Below are positions 12,701 through 22,948 of a DNA stretch of 64,000 nt, piece after piece. Below the pieces are notes generated by a model that searched no databases, had not been told where the DNA came from, and saw only the letters and a list, made by a program, of their open reading frames with translations. Made by a program: the position numbers and the translations under genes. Every line of letters starts with the position of its first letter. Position 1 is the stretch's first letter. Source of the DNA: Erodium maritimum (Eukaryota > Streptophyta > Magnoliopsida > Geraniales > Geraniaceae); assembly GCA_963921825.1 (NCBI GenBank), contig OY997588.1:64066617-64130616 (forward strand), in the 5' to 3' direction.

Positions 12701-13402
12701 ATTGAATGATAGGATTTGCAATTGTAATGGGTTTATGATCTGATATACTTCTAGGCAGACAGGACTGAGCTAGAAGAGGATAGCAAGCCAAGAAATCAGA
12801 TGATACTAGGAATCTATCAAGCCTAGAAGCTTTGGATCCTGTTCCAAACCATGTATACATGCCCCCAGAAAGGGGAAGGTCAATTAGATCAGCTTGATTG
12901 ATAAAATTTGCAAAAGAGGTTCTTCCAGACTCTTGAGACCTTTGGTTAGCTCTTTCACACTCAGCAACTGTGGCATTGAAATCTCCTCCCATCCCTACTA
13001 AGGTGGCAGGCTCTAACAAGGCTAATTCAGCAAGTAAATTTCTCCAAAGCACTCTTCTTTCAGCTACATATGTTGGGGCATAAATGTTTATAATGCAGAT
13101 TTTCCTATTGAGAGAAATGATTGAACCCCTCCAAACCAAAGCTCCATCAAGGGGTTTTGAGTCCTGCCAGATGAACTCATTTGTCTTCCAACAAGTAATA
13201 ATACCTCCTGCAGAGCCTATAGCAGGGACAAACTTCAGCTCCCAACCCCATCCAAGACCACAACTCCTTAGAAAAGAAGCAGTAACCTTCTCCATTTTGG
13301 ATTCTTGGATGAGCACACATTGAGGAGCTTGCTTGCGGATCAAGTCACCCAAAGAACTCCTCTTTTAAGAGGAGGAAAGTCCTCTAATGTTCCAAGAGAG
13401 GA
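9708..13402 (-). pseudogene. LINE ORF2 (endonuclease, reverse transcriptase, zf-RVT), disrupted
   Basis: The ORF2 reading starts near 13402 (MKVLSWNIRGLSSS) and is hit by a TAA at 13365-13367, before the endonuclease core (QESK, GDFNATV, SRLDRFLVS, ISDHKPI) in 12417-13352. A TAG at 12417-12419 precedes the reverse transcriptase (11085-12377), which has YRPISL, FADFEKAFD-type and RQGCALSPLLF motifs. The catalytic box reads YADA instead of YADD (11346-11357). Two frameshifts near 11090 and 11000, the second in a T-rich run, lead into the C-terminal zf-RVT domain (9708-11009; CPSCSWDFEDAAHIILHC). In a working element this protein nicks target DNA and primes reverse transcription. This copy could not encode a functional protein. 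Confidence 0.85.
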
Positions 13403-13710
13403 CTTTCATTTAAACTATTAATTCAAAGGGTGCAAGGGTGTCATAGGATGAACCTGCGATACCCCCACCATAATCTGCACCTCATTCTCTTCTAACTCAG
13501 CTCCATCATCATCTGGAGCAGCCTCTAACTCCTCTCCACTATTGTAACCTCTTTCTTCCAAAGAGCTTAAGTGAAGTAATATTTTGTTTTCATTACATTT
13601 GGGCTGTAGACCTATAGCTTTGCCAAAGTGCAGAGCTTTTTTTGCTTCAAAGAGGCCCTTCTGATTTAAGGCTGGGTTTTTTTGGCTTCTCAAGTTTTGA
13701 GGCTCTTCAT

Positions 13711-15351
13711 TTACTTTTGACCTGGTTTCATAGAAATGGGGAGTAGATATCTTACCCTTCTTCTTATTTTCTTTTTGATTGAGGAGGGAAGAATAATGGA
13801 TTGATGAATAGGACCAAGGCCCATATTAGAGACTGATTCTGCAATTTTGTCTTGCACAGTTGGCACTCTGTCCAGACTTGATAGAGTGAGATGTCCACTC
13901 AAACTCAAATTTGGAGAGAGATTCAAGCCATTTTCAACAGGGACTGGCAGTGATGGAGCTGGTGTAGCCTGATCAGCCTTTGAATTTGAAGGAGCAACTG
14001 TAGGATTGTTGATGCAGTGAGATGGTGAATGGTTAGCATGCCCTGGGGGAGAACATGAGATTGTAGGAGCCAGTTGTGGACAAAGGTCTTCAGAAGAGCT
14101 ATAGCCATCAGAAGAATTATCACCCTCATAAAACTCTTCAGCTAAGATATGAGGAACCTCATTGACATGTAAAGATTCAACCCAAACCCTGCAGATTTGA
14201 TTTCCAAGCTGAATATGAACCTCCTTTTGAATCTTTTGGAACCTGTAGGAGTGTATTAGCACATAAGCAGTGTCTAGATGTACTCCAGCCTTGGTCTGAG
14301 GATGAGTAAAAACCAAAGAGCCAAAATGTCTAATGCAAACATCAAAGGTTTCTTGACACCAACCCTGATAAGGCACCCCTTTAATTCCCACCCAACTATA
14401 ATGGCCACTAGATCCTCTATTTGACAAAGGCAAAAATGTGAGCCAATTGTGGAGCCAAATTCCTTCTTCTTTTTTGAATTCTCTATCAAATAATTCATCA
14501 GGGCAGTTAACCATACCCACTTTGTTTCCAAGGCCTTTGATCTGCACCTCTGAGACACCTTCAAGAGCTAAATCTCTCATGCTTGAGGAGGCTGAATGGG
14601 AGCTGTGAGTTACAGCTAAATACCCATTTTGAACAAACTTCGACTGAGAAGCCACAACAGATCCTCTAGACCCAAACTCATTGTACACTCCAGCTTTCAC
14701 AGATAATGATGAGGCTTCAATTTGTCTAGTAGTTTGAGTGGAATTTCTAGGTCTTGCCTCTGTCACCAAAATTTTATACCCATCAAATATGGCCCCATTG
14801 AATGTTGTTATTGCTTCTTGGAGATTTTTAGGTCTGAGGAAGTAACAGAAACCAAAAAACTTCCCTTTAACAGTTGGATTGATGGCTACATGAGTCTTGG
14901 ATATGCCTCTGATTGGAGAGAATATTTGAGAAAGCCAAGAACCAGTTGCAAACTTGGGAATATTATGCACAAAGGCTACAAATAGCTTTTGTTTTGTAGC
15001 CATATGAGTTTCATTTGATTTGATTCTCCAAGTATTTTGCCTGTGGTAAGAACCATTTGCCACTGAGGTCTCTGGCGTTGAATCTGAGCCTGAATCGATT
15101 GGCTTGAAAAACTTGTCGTAAAACATCTTCTTCCCTGCCATTAGCTTTGTTCTACCACCAGCAGAGTACTCCTGCGTTCTGTCTGAGTCCGAATAATAAG
15201 CTGAGGGAGCTTCAGTGAATTTGACTACTTTCTTGCCACTCTTCTTTTGCTTTACTTCGAACCCAGGAGGAGGACCGATTGAGGATGAGCCTTGTTCATT
15301 GATAGAGGTGCGTTGAGGTTGCGATCCACATAATTCTTCCAAAGACAGCAT
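13711..15351 (-). CDS. LINE ORF1, RRM-containing nucleic-acid-binding protein
   Basis: An uninterrupted 546-codon frame, starting at the ATG near the 5' end of the LINE. Residues about 120-200 form an RRM-like fold: KLFVAFVHNIP as RNP2-like, FFGFCYFL as RNP1-like, then FNGAIFDGYKILVTEARPRN. Plant L1 ORF1 proteins commonly carry this RRM in place of the coiled-coil of animal L1; they coat LINE RNA and chaperone reverse transcription. The C-terminus is basic (KKIRRRVRYLL). The frame is intact, unlike ORF2. A shorter frame just downstream (13418-13693) may be an ORF1-to-ORF2 linker. Confidence 0.8.
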   Translation of the reverse strand: MLSLEELCGSQPQRTSINEQGSSSIGPPPGFEVKQKKSGKKVVKFTEAPSAYYSDSDRTQEYSAGGRTKLMAGKKMFYDKFFKPIDSGSDSTPETSVANGSYHRQNTWRIKSNETHMATKQKLFVAFVHNIPKFATGSWLSQIFSPIRGISKTHVAINPTVKGKFFGFCYFLRPKNLQEAITTFNGAIFDGYKILVTEARPRNSTQTTRQIEASSLSVKAGVYNEFGSRGSVVASQSKFVQNGYLAVTHSSHSASSSMRDLALEGVSEVQIKGLGNKVGMVNCPDELFDREFKKEEGIWLHNWLTFLPLSNRGSSGHYSWVGIKGVPYQGWCQETFDVCIRHFGSLVFTHPQTKAGVHLDTAYVLIHSYRFQKIQKEVHIQLGNQICRVWVESLHVNEVPHILAEEFYEGDNSSDGYSSSEDLCPQLAPTISCSPPGHANHSPSHCINNPTVAPSNSKADQATPAPSLPVPVENGLNLSPNLSLSGHLTLSSLDRVPTVQDKIAESVSNMGLGPIHQSIILPSSIKKKIRRRVRYLLPISMKPGQK

Positions 15352-16257
15352 TTTGAAGGTGCAGATATGTAGAGTTAGAGTGAATGAGTCCTACCCTCAG
15401 CAGCACAGTTTGAAGCCAGTTGATGGTCTTTTGTTAATGAACTCAGATGGAGATGGTGTAACAATGAGAAATTACCAGGAATGAGGAGGGAGAAGAAGAG
15501 TGTGACCTGACGGTGGTCCGGAGGCCGGCTGAGATGCCCCATGGACACTACACCGCCACTGAAACCTCAGGGGAGATCAGTAGATAAGAAGATGAAGAAG
15601 GGCACTATGAAGAACAATGAAGAACAGAGGAACTACTGTAGCTAAGATACTGTATCAGTTGAGAGAAAAAACTTTGCTAGTGTCACGCCCCAATTTCAGC
15701 GAACCGAACTCGGGACGCGAACTTTTAAAAACATGAACACTTGAAACCTGTTTTCAATAAAAGCTTTGACATTTCCATTTACTTCTCAAAATAATAGTAT
15801 TTACAATACAAAAACGTCCCAACAAGTGGACAAGGTACAACATCCGTCACTAGACTCAACAAAAGTAAAGACCAGACTCCGCTCCAAGCTCCATGAACTT
15901 CAAGAGCTAACCTAGTCCGTCCGGTGATCAGTACCTGTAGGAAAAGCAGCTAGGGGTGAGCGTTCGCTCACCTCCACGGATAACAGACTGACTATGGCAT
16001 AATTAGCAGAAAAAGCCAGTAACACTAAAACCAAACCCGACGCCGGGACTACAGTCCCCAACTCAAGTACTCAACTGACCCACAACCCGTCACCTTCCTC
16101 AACAGACTCGACACTCGATAAAAACAGTGTAGACCCGACACAACTATCGACGACCTCCTCAAGGACTCGAACGAAACGACACAACACCAAACAAGATCAC
16201 AAAGGATCGCACACCAGCTGCTCAGTAACCAATCTCAATCAGGTCAGGGTTCGACCT

Positions 16258-16450
16258 ATCGCAATTCCTCGACACGAAGTCGGATCAGGCTGTCGACCTT
16301 TCAAACTCGCAATTCCTCGACACTAAGTCGGATCAGGCTGTCGACCTTTAAAACTCGCAATTCATCGACACTAAGTCGGATCAGGCTGTCGACCTTTAGA
16401 ACTCGCAATTCATCGACACTAAGTCGGATCAGGCTGTCGACCTTTAGAAC
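16258..16450 (-). repeat. 48-bp minisatellite in the LTR, 4 copies
   Basis: Four tandem 48-bp units, each containing CGACAGCCTGATCCGACTT on the LTR sense strand. The solo LTR of the same family has seven units (47599-47934). The period is a multiple of three, so the array is open in frame, but nothing suggests that it is translated. Confidence 0.85.
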
Positions 16451-16594
16451 TCACCACCCCAGGTAACCACAATCACAATCACAGGAAAGTTCAATCACAC
16501 AGGCACTCAAGGCCACTCAAGACACCTCAACAGTCAAGACTCGGGTTCAACAACCCCACGGGCACTCGCTGCCACTCAAGACACCAAATTAAAT

Positions 16595-16710
16595 ACACGG
16601 CTCTCATGGCCACCCCGACTCAACAATTAAATACGGGCTCTCAAGGCCACCCAAACTCAACAATTAAATACGGGCTCTCAAGGCCACCCAAACTCAACAA
16701 TTAAATAAAA
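16595..16710 (-). repeat. Short tandem repeat of about 40 bp in the LTR
   Basis: Three to four units containing GGGCTCTCAAGGCCACCC and CAACAATTAAATA on the plus strand, adjacent to the 48-bp array. The same block occurs in the solo LTR at about 47310-47460. Confidence 0.75.
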
Positions 16711-18494
16711 CGCACGACAACCTCCGGCATACTCGATGCCTCCAACGGTCCTAAAATCACTAGTTTCACAAACAACCTCCGGGCATGGTCATATGCCTCC
16801 AGTAATTCAATTATCGCTAAGTTCTCTGTTCCTACGACACTACTAAGTGTCACATGCTTTTCTCTTGAACGCTACAATCCCGTATCATGCTTTTCTAATA
16901 ATTAAATAAATCTGCTCAACCCACGACACCCCGGTGTCACATGCAATTCTACTATTAACTTTCCCTAATCAGGGCCGAGATCCGGCTACTTTTCCCTACC
17001 TCGTATACAATCCCAAAAGCGCTCCAACAACACCCGAAGCACACTCAGTCACTCGCCGAGCTTCCCCTTGCCTCGGTCCGTAGCACGATCTAAAAGAACA
17101 CAAATTTAAAGTACTTTTAAACTAGTACGAATAAACCAAAAATTTACATACTTAACGCCCAAACGTAACCCCGACAATGTCGGTCACTCCCAAACTTCCC
17201 AATTATTCGATATTGCCGAAAAAGGACCCGTAAGGGCCAGATTCGCCCGACATGGCGAATCTGCCCGGTTTTGGTTAATTGCCTTCCGGGGCTCCAAAAG
17301 CCCCCATTTTCGTTTCTACGGTCTTAGAATATTTCAAGGAACCCAACGCACTTGACGGAATTGAATTCCGACTTCTAAGTCAATTAATTAACGTTTAAAG
17401 TTTCCCAAAACCCGTTAATTACAACTTCTCCAAATTAATTCCAAATTTCGATTCGATTAGGAATAAGTGGTCTGGGGGACGTTTTAAACCACCCGAACAT
17501 TAAAACCCGAGCAACCGAGCACGTGGGCCCCACCCAAGAGGCTTGGCCGAGACCCTAGGGTTTGAGGGAGGGGCTCGGCCACCAAGTGGTGGCTGCTGCC
17601 ACCTCCGGCCAGCCACCACATGGCCGGCCGGCCACCACCCACGGTGGCCGGAGCTCCTCCCGAGCCTCCGGAAAACGTGAAATTAAACCCCCAAACACCT
17701 CTAAAACGTCTCCAACACCTCCCCACACTCTACACAACCCTAAGCCTTAGTTTATAACCAAACCCTAGCTCTTGAAAATAATCAAAACGAGAATCGGTTC
17801 GGGTATTACCGTAGAGGAGAACGAGGGGAACGGGATTGCTCTTCGCTTTGACTCGATCCAAGGGCTCGATCACAAACCCTAGCTCAACCTCCCTTCTTCT
17901 CTCTTCTTCTCCTTCTCCTTCTCTCTCTAAAACCTCTCTTCTAATTTCTAATTTAATTAAACTAACAACAAAACTAATTTTCCTCCTTTAAAACCTCATA
18001 CTCGGCCAACTATTCCCATCCACCCATTTTCCCTCCAAAAATTACACCACCATATAATTGACAAGTGTCAAGGTGGGTCCCTCACCTTTTGGAAAATATC
18101 TACTTGATATTTTCCAATCAGATTCGCGAAAAACAGACGTTTCGGGCCCCGAACGGGCACTTTTCCCAAGAAATTTTTAAACTGGACGGGCTTCAAGGAA
18201 ACGGTCCAACTAAGACCGCTACGACGACGGCTAAGCTTTTCGAGTCCCAAACGGTCCTCGAATGGACCAAAACGTCGCTCGGGTGACTTTTCCAACGAAG
18301 AATCAATCTTTCCCAAATTGACCAGAAAGTTGCCCTGAGTCCCCCGTAACTCATTTTAGTCGATAACGGGGTCAACTTAAGTCCGGCATGACCCTCGGGG
18401 TCAATTTAAGTTAAGTTAAGTGTCTGTCTTAAAAAATATAAATTTTCCTGTTTTTCGCAGGTTTGACTGACGTTGACCAGAAGTGGTTATTACA

Positions 18495-18507
18495 GTCTAC
18501 CCCCCTT
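18495..18507 (-). promoter_or_regulatory. Gypsy polypurine tract
   Basis: The minus strand reads AAGGGGGGTAGAC directly upstream of the 3' LTR start TGTAATAACC. This is the expected position and composition of the plus-strand primer used in LTR reverse transcription. Confidence 0.7.
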
Positions 18508-19997
18508 AAAGGAATTTCGTCCGCGAAATTTAAAACAGACGTACCTCGAGAGTCGAACAGGCCGGGATACTTCGCGCGAACCTCGTCCTCGCGTTCCCAC
18601 GTCGACTCAGCTCCGTGATGCTTCCACTGCACTCGGACCAAGCGGATAATCTTGCCTCCCCGCAGAATCTACTGCCGTGTGTCCATGATCCGAACCGGCT
18701 GCTCCTCATAGGAGACATCATCAGCCACCTCGATATCAGTCCACTCGATGACGTGGGAGGGGTCTGCGTTGTACTGCCGCAACTGGGATACGTGGAAGAC
18801 GTTATGTACTCTCCCAAGCTGCGGTGGCAACGCCAGACGATAAGCCACGACTCCCACTCTGTCTAAGATCTGGAACGGGCCTATGTACCTCGGAGCCAAC
18901 TTTCCCCCGCTGCGCCTGAACCGCACCAGCCCCTTCCTCGGGCTCACCTTCAGGAACACGTGATCCCCGACTGCAAACTCAAGAGGTCGACGTCGCCTGT
19001 CTGCATAACTCTTCTGCCGGCTCTGCGCGGTCCTCAACCGATCGCGGATCAATGCGACCTTCTCCGTCGTCTCTCTGACAAGATCTGGCCCCAGCAGACT
19101 CTTGTCCCCCACCTCTGCCCAGCATACTGGTGACCGACACGGCCTACCATACAACGCTTCGAACGGTGCCATCCCGATACTGGCCTAGAAGCTGTTGTTG
19201 TAGGCGAACTCGGCCAATGGCAAGTGGGTCTCCCAAGATCCCCTGAAATCCAGCACACATGCTCGCAGCATGTCCTCCAAGATCTGAATGGTACGCTCAG
19301 ACTGACCGTCTGTCTGAGGATGATGTGATGTGCTGAGTAGGACCTCTGTCCCCAGTGCCTTCTGCAGACTCGGCCAGAACCTGGACGTGAAACGGGGATC
19401 CCTGTCTGACACTATCGACACCGGGACCCCGTGGAGGCGCACTATCTCCTGGATATACAGACTGCTCAACTTGTCGACCGGGTCTGTCATCCTCATAGCC
19501 AGAAAATGGGCCGACTTGGTCAGCCGGTCAACCACCACCCACACGACGTCGTTTCCCCTTGGTGATCTCGGAAGTCCACACACGAAGTCCATCGTAATGT
19601 GTTCCCATTTCCACTGAGCAATCGGTAGTGGCTGTAACAATCCCGCGGGACGCTGATGCTCTGCCTTCACCTGCTGACAGACAAGGCATCTCGACACAAA
19701 CTCTGCGACTGCTCTCCTCATGCCGCGCCACCAGTAGTGCCGTCTGAGGTCACGGTACATCTTGGTGCCCCCCGGATGCACTGTGAGGCGCGAATGGTGT
19801 GCCTCTCGTAACACGGCGTCTCTACAGTTAACCGGCACGAACAGTCCCCCGCGGTACCGTAGTCCCCAATCAGTACTGTCCTGCCAATCCCAGAAAGCTG
19901 CGGATCTCGAAAACACTCGTGGGCCGTGCCCATTTCGAGACCGCGTCGATCTTCGACGGATCGACCAGGATACCGTCACGGGATACGATGTGGCCAA
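18508..19997 (-). pseudogene. Gypsy integrase with chromodomain-like tail, two in-frame stops
   Basis: Reading the minus strand, an H2C2 zinc-binding segment (HHSRLTVH then CLVC) is followed by the catalytic core with [16 protein letters not shown] and GQSERT supplying the DDE residues, then a GPF-type module (RYIGPFQIL) and a chromodomain-like tail (VRVQWKHHG, WEREDEVRAKYP). A TAG at 19185-19187 follows AYNNSF, where related elements usually have glutamine. A second TAG is at 18669-18671. Both fit C-to-T change of CAG. The frame differs from that of the upstream reverse transcriptase because of the RNase H deletion near 19870. Confidence 0.85.
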
Positions 19998-21117
19998 GGA
20001 ACCTCACCTCAGAGAGCCAGAACTCGCACTTCTCCCGGTTGGCATATAGCTGATGCTTGCGCAGTAGTGTCAGAACAGCCCTCAGATGTGCCGTATGCGC
20101 CGCCTCGTTCTGCGAATATATCAGAATGTCGTCCACGAACACCACCACAAACTGATCTAGGTACGGCCGGAAGATGCTGTTCATCAGGTCCATGAATGCT
20201 GCAGGCGCGTTCGTCAGTCCGAATGGCATCACCAGGAACTCGTAATGCCCATAGCGTGTCCGGAATGCAGTCTTTGCGACGTCCCCCTCACGGACTCGCA
20301 ACTGATAATAACCGGATCGCAGATCGATCTTCGAGAAGTGAGTCGCCCCTCTCAACTGGTCGAATAAGTCATCGATCCTCGGCATCGGGTACCGGTTCTT
20401 CACCGTAACCCGGTTCAGCTTCCGGTAATCTATACACATCCGCAGCTCTCCACTCTTCTTCTTCACGAAGAGTGCTGGTGCTCCCCACGGTGATGCACTC
20501 GGACGGATAAACCCCTTCTGGTGAAGCTCCTCCAGCTGACGCTTCAGCTCAGTCAATTCTGCCGGCGCAAACCGATAAGGCGCCATCGATATCGCCGCCG
20601 TTCCCGGCACTAGGTCAATCCCAAACTCCACCTCACGAATCGGTGGCAGCCCGCTCAACTCCTCAGGAAAGACCTCGGGGAACTCGCATACCACTCTCGG
20701 TAACTCTCGGCTCTGCACAGCCGGTACTTCCTCCTCTGCGGACAACGCCGACAGGAGGACCCCACTCTTACTCCCCAGCACACACGTCACCTTCGTGCCA
20801 CCCACTGTCACTGTCACTCGTCGTCTGTAGCAATCGATGTTGGCTCGGTACCTCGACAGCCAATCCATACCCAAGATCACATCAAAGGTAGTCATCCCCA
20901 ACACGAGAAGATCACCAGGGCAAGGACAGTCTGCGACTCTAATCTCGCAGGCACGACATACTCTAGTCAACGATGCACCACCCCCAACTGGGGTGTCTAG
21001 GCATAGGGGTGGACTCAACGGCTCTAAGCTCAACCCCAACCTCTCAGCACAACCCGACAAAATAAAAGAGTGCGATGCCCCGGTATCAAACAAGAATAAA
21101 GCCCATAGATGATACAA
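19870..21117 (-). pseudogene. Gypsy protease and reverse transcriptase, open but lacking RNase H
   Basis: A 415-codon open stretch on the minus strand. The protease active site is FDTGAS near the N-terminal end. The reverse transcriptase has [35 protein letters not shown] and the intact catalytic box FVDDILIYS. The thumb reaches RSFLGLAGQ and then changes frame straight into [11 protein letters not shown], which normally lies several hundred residues later, just before the integrase zinc finger. The whole RNase H domain is therefore missing (roughly 1.2 kb, estimated from the family's usual layout). Such a polyprotein could not complete reverse transcription unaided. Confidence 0.85.
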
Positions 21118-21589
21118 TAAACACGTACCCTGGATGGTCTCCCGGTACGTGCTAGGCCCTGGGGCTCTGGAGTCGGTGACTGCATATACTCTCCCCTGCG
21201 AGGCCTGCTGCCTCTGACTCGGCGCACCGGCCGTTGAATACCCGTGACTCTGCTGCTGTCTCGGAATCGGTGCGCTCGTAGACGGCCGTGATGATCTCGG
21301 CTGCTGACCCTGTCAAGGGCGACCTCTGGGCGACTGTACTATCCGCGACTGCTGCGGTCGCTGCACTGATGTCTCCCCCAACTGCTCTCGGCACCATGCC
21401 ATAGTGTGACCGGCCCGGCCGCATCGGTAACAGCTGAACTCGTCAGCCCTCGACCCCGAGCCCTGGCCTGTCCGGCTAGTAGCTGGTACTGCCGCGGTTC
21501 CTCCCCTCGTCGGACAGTCTCGCTGTAAGTGGTCTGGCTGCCCGCAGTGATAGCATGACGGCCTCCTCTCTGAGGCGACTGCCCGCAGT
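21118..21589 (-). pseudogene. Gypsy gag C-terminus with two zinc knuckles, 5'-truncated
   Basis: The minus strand encodes CYHCGQPDHLQRDC and, about 35 residues later, CYRCGRAGHTMAWC. Both are intact C-x2-C-x4-H-x4-C nucleocapsid knuckles that bind retroelement RNA. A Gln/Ser/Pro-rich linker follows and leads into the protease. Everything upstream of the first knuckle is cut off at 21589, exactly at the 14-bp target duplication. At least one stop interrupts the linker. Confidence 0.75.
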
Positions 21590-21603
21590 GATTATGGGTT
21601 TTC
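21590..21603 (+). repeat. Right target-site duplication of the LINE/Gypsy insertion
   Basis: GATTATGGGTTTTC, identical over 14 bases to 8889-8902. It lies directly beside truncated gag sequence rather than beside a LINE 5' end. Confidence 0.85.
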
Positions 21604-22948
21604 ATACAAGGCTTTTTAGGATGAATCTCTCTAAGTGATTAAAAGACAAACCTCACCATGCATTGGATGAGTTGAAATGGATTTGTCTTTTGTTCCAATT
21701 ATGCATATGTTTCATTCTTGTTAAGTAAGAGATGTTACAACCTTGGATCTTTGGACAAGATCATTAACCACTGATGTAACTTCGATGTTATACTAGTCAT
21801 AGATGGAGATGTTGGTTCTAGGTGTTGTTTTGCAATTTATGTATATGTTTGTAACGGTTTTTTTTGTGTAACTTCTTTCTTTTTCTTAGGCATTGGTTTG
21901 CTTGAGTTTGCATATGTTTTGAAAGAATTCACAAGTTAGAAAATCTAGTAGAAACTTTGTATCTCCTTTAGTAAATTTAATGTCAAAATCAAAAGCACTT
22001 GAAAGCCTGTCATCGGGTAAAAATATGTTTTGAGGCAATATTTTTAGCATCATTTTGTAAGACTTCTTTTGCATACTTGCAATCAATACGAAGAAGAAAT
22101 TTTTGATTTAAAAAATCAAATTTGAATCTTGAAATATATAAAGCAATACTAAAAATTTATTTCTTAATGGTGGAATAATTAATTTGTGTATCGTTCCAAT
22201 AACCTGAAGTATATGCAATTATAGGCTCTTTTCCTTCTACATTTTGCTTTAAGATACCCTCATATCTTATATCACTGGCATCCGTTTCTTTAACTTTAGA
22301 GAAACGGGGGTTTGCTAAATGTAAACAAGGGATAGTGAGGATACGTAGTTTAATCTAATAGACGAGCATAGTGTGTCTATTTGTCCATGGTCGGGATTTT
22401 TCCTTAACTTATTATTTAGAGGTTTTGCTAACCTACTAATATTAGGGTAGAAGTCTAAAACATAGTTTTAGAGTACCAAGAATTCGAACCGAAAACGTAT
22501 TTGGAAATTGTAGTAACCGCGCAAGAGGTGTTATCTTTCCACAATAAATGTTATGCCAAAGGAAACAAATTGTAGTTTTGAAGAGAGATATTTTTGGTTG
22601 AGATAATAAGACCATTTTTCTTTAACGCGGAAACTAATATATTTAGATGTTTCACATGTTGGTCAAAAGATTTTGAGAAAAAAGAACATCATTAATAAAA
22701 ACAATACAAAAATCAAAGTAAGGGTTAAAAAGATAATTCACAATTCGTTGAAATTAAGAAGGAGCATTTCTTTAACCCAAATGACATGACATGACACTAA
22801 TACTGATCGAAAGGAACAGTAAAAAGCTATCTTGTACATATTTATTGGGTCAATTTGAAAAAAATAAAAGAAGAAGAATAAATTTTATGTAAAAAATCTT
22901 TTTTATTTGGAATTGTATAGGAAATCCATTTTAAAGGTATATTCAGAA
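21604..22948. other. AT-rich intergenic DNA
   Basis: This is the continuation of the pre-insertion locus from 8888. No recognised coding sequence, repeat array or mobile-element terminus was seen. Confidence 0.4.

Larger units (their letters stand above)
8903..15680 (-). mobile_element. L1-type LINE retrotransposon, full coding length, degenerate
   Basis: The element has a leader (15352-15680), an RRM-type ORF1, an ORF2 with endonuclease, reverse transcriptase and zf-RVT domains, an 800-bp 3' UTR (8912-9707) and a poly(A) tail seen as T9 at 8903-8911. The 3' end reads GCTTTGCTTATCA before the tail on the minus strand, a typical plant L1 terminus. Coding capacity is damaged by in-frame stops, frameshifts and a changed catalytic motif (see ORF2). 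Confidence 0.9.
15681..18494 (-). repeat. Gypsy 3' LTR, family A (2.8 kb)
   Basis: On the plus strand it begins TGTCACGCCCC and ends GGTTATTACA, so on the coding strand it starts TGTAATAACC and ends GGGGCGTGACA. A near-identical but longer copy stands alone in the opposite orientation at 45510-48513. The length difference (2814 versus 3004 bp) is mostly explained by the number of 48-bp tandem repeats. The LTR is unusually long and contains a conserved core, minisatellites and a perfect palindrome. Confidence 0.9.
8903..21589 (-). mobile_element. Composite LINE + 5'-truncated Gypsy insertion (12.7 kb)
   Basis: A minus-strand LINE (8903-15680) abuts a minus-strand Gypsy element (15681-21589), and one perfect 14-bp duplication flanks the pair. 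On the minus strand the order is Gypsy gag (cut off), protease, reverse transcriptase, integrase, 3' LTR, then LINE leader, ORF1, ORF2 and poly(A). The simplest reading is a LINE transcript that began in, or read through, an upstream Gypsy copy and was reverse transcribed as one cDNA that stopped within gag. The alternative, a later Gypsy insertion plus deletion, would need a deletion endpoint exactly at the target duplication. Confidence 0.7.
15681..21589 (-). mobile_element. Gypsy chromovirus-type element, 5'-truncated, with internal deletion
   Basis: The 3' LTR (15681-18494), polypurine tract, integrase with a chromodomain-like tail, reverse transcriptase, protease and two gag zinc knuckles lie in the expected order on the minus strand. 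The 5' LTR, primer-binding site and most of gag are absent. The RNase H region is deleted between reverse transcriptase and integrase, and in-frame TAG stops occur at 19185-19187 and 18669-18671. It resembles Tekay/Del-type chromoviruses; the clade assignment is tentative. Confidence 0.85.

Noticed and set aside
13072..13420. Plus-strand frames within LINE 1 ORF2
   Set aside because: They are antisense shadows of the endonuclease, whose motifs lie on the minus strand.
16258..16450. Regular 48-bp spacing that could suggest a CRISPR array
   Set aside because: Units are continuous with no unique spacers, and the array lies in a plant LTR.
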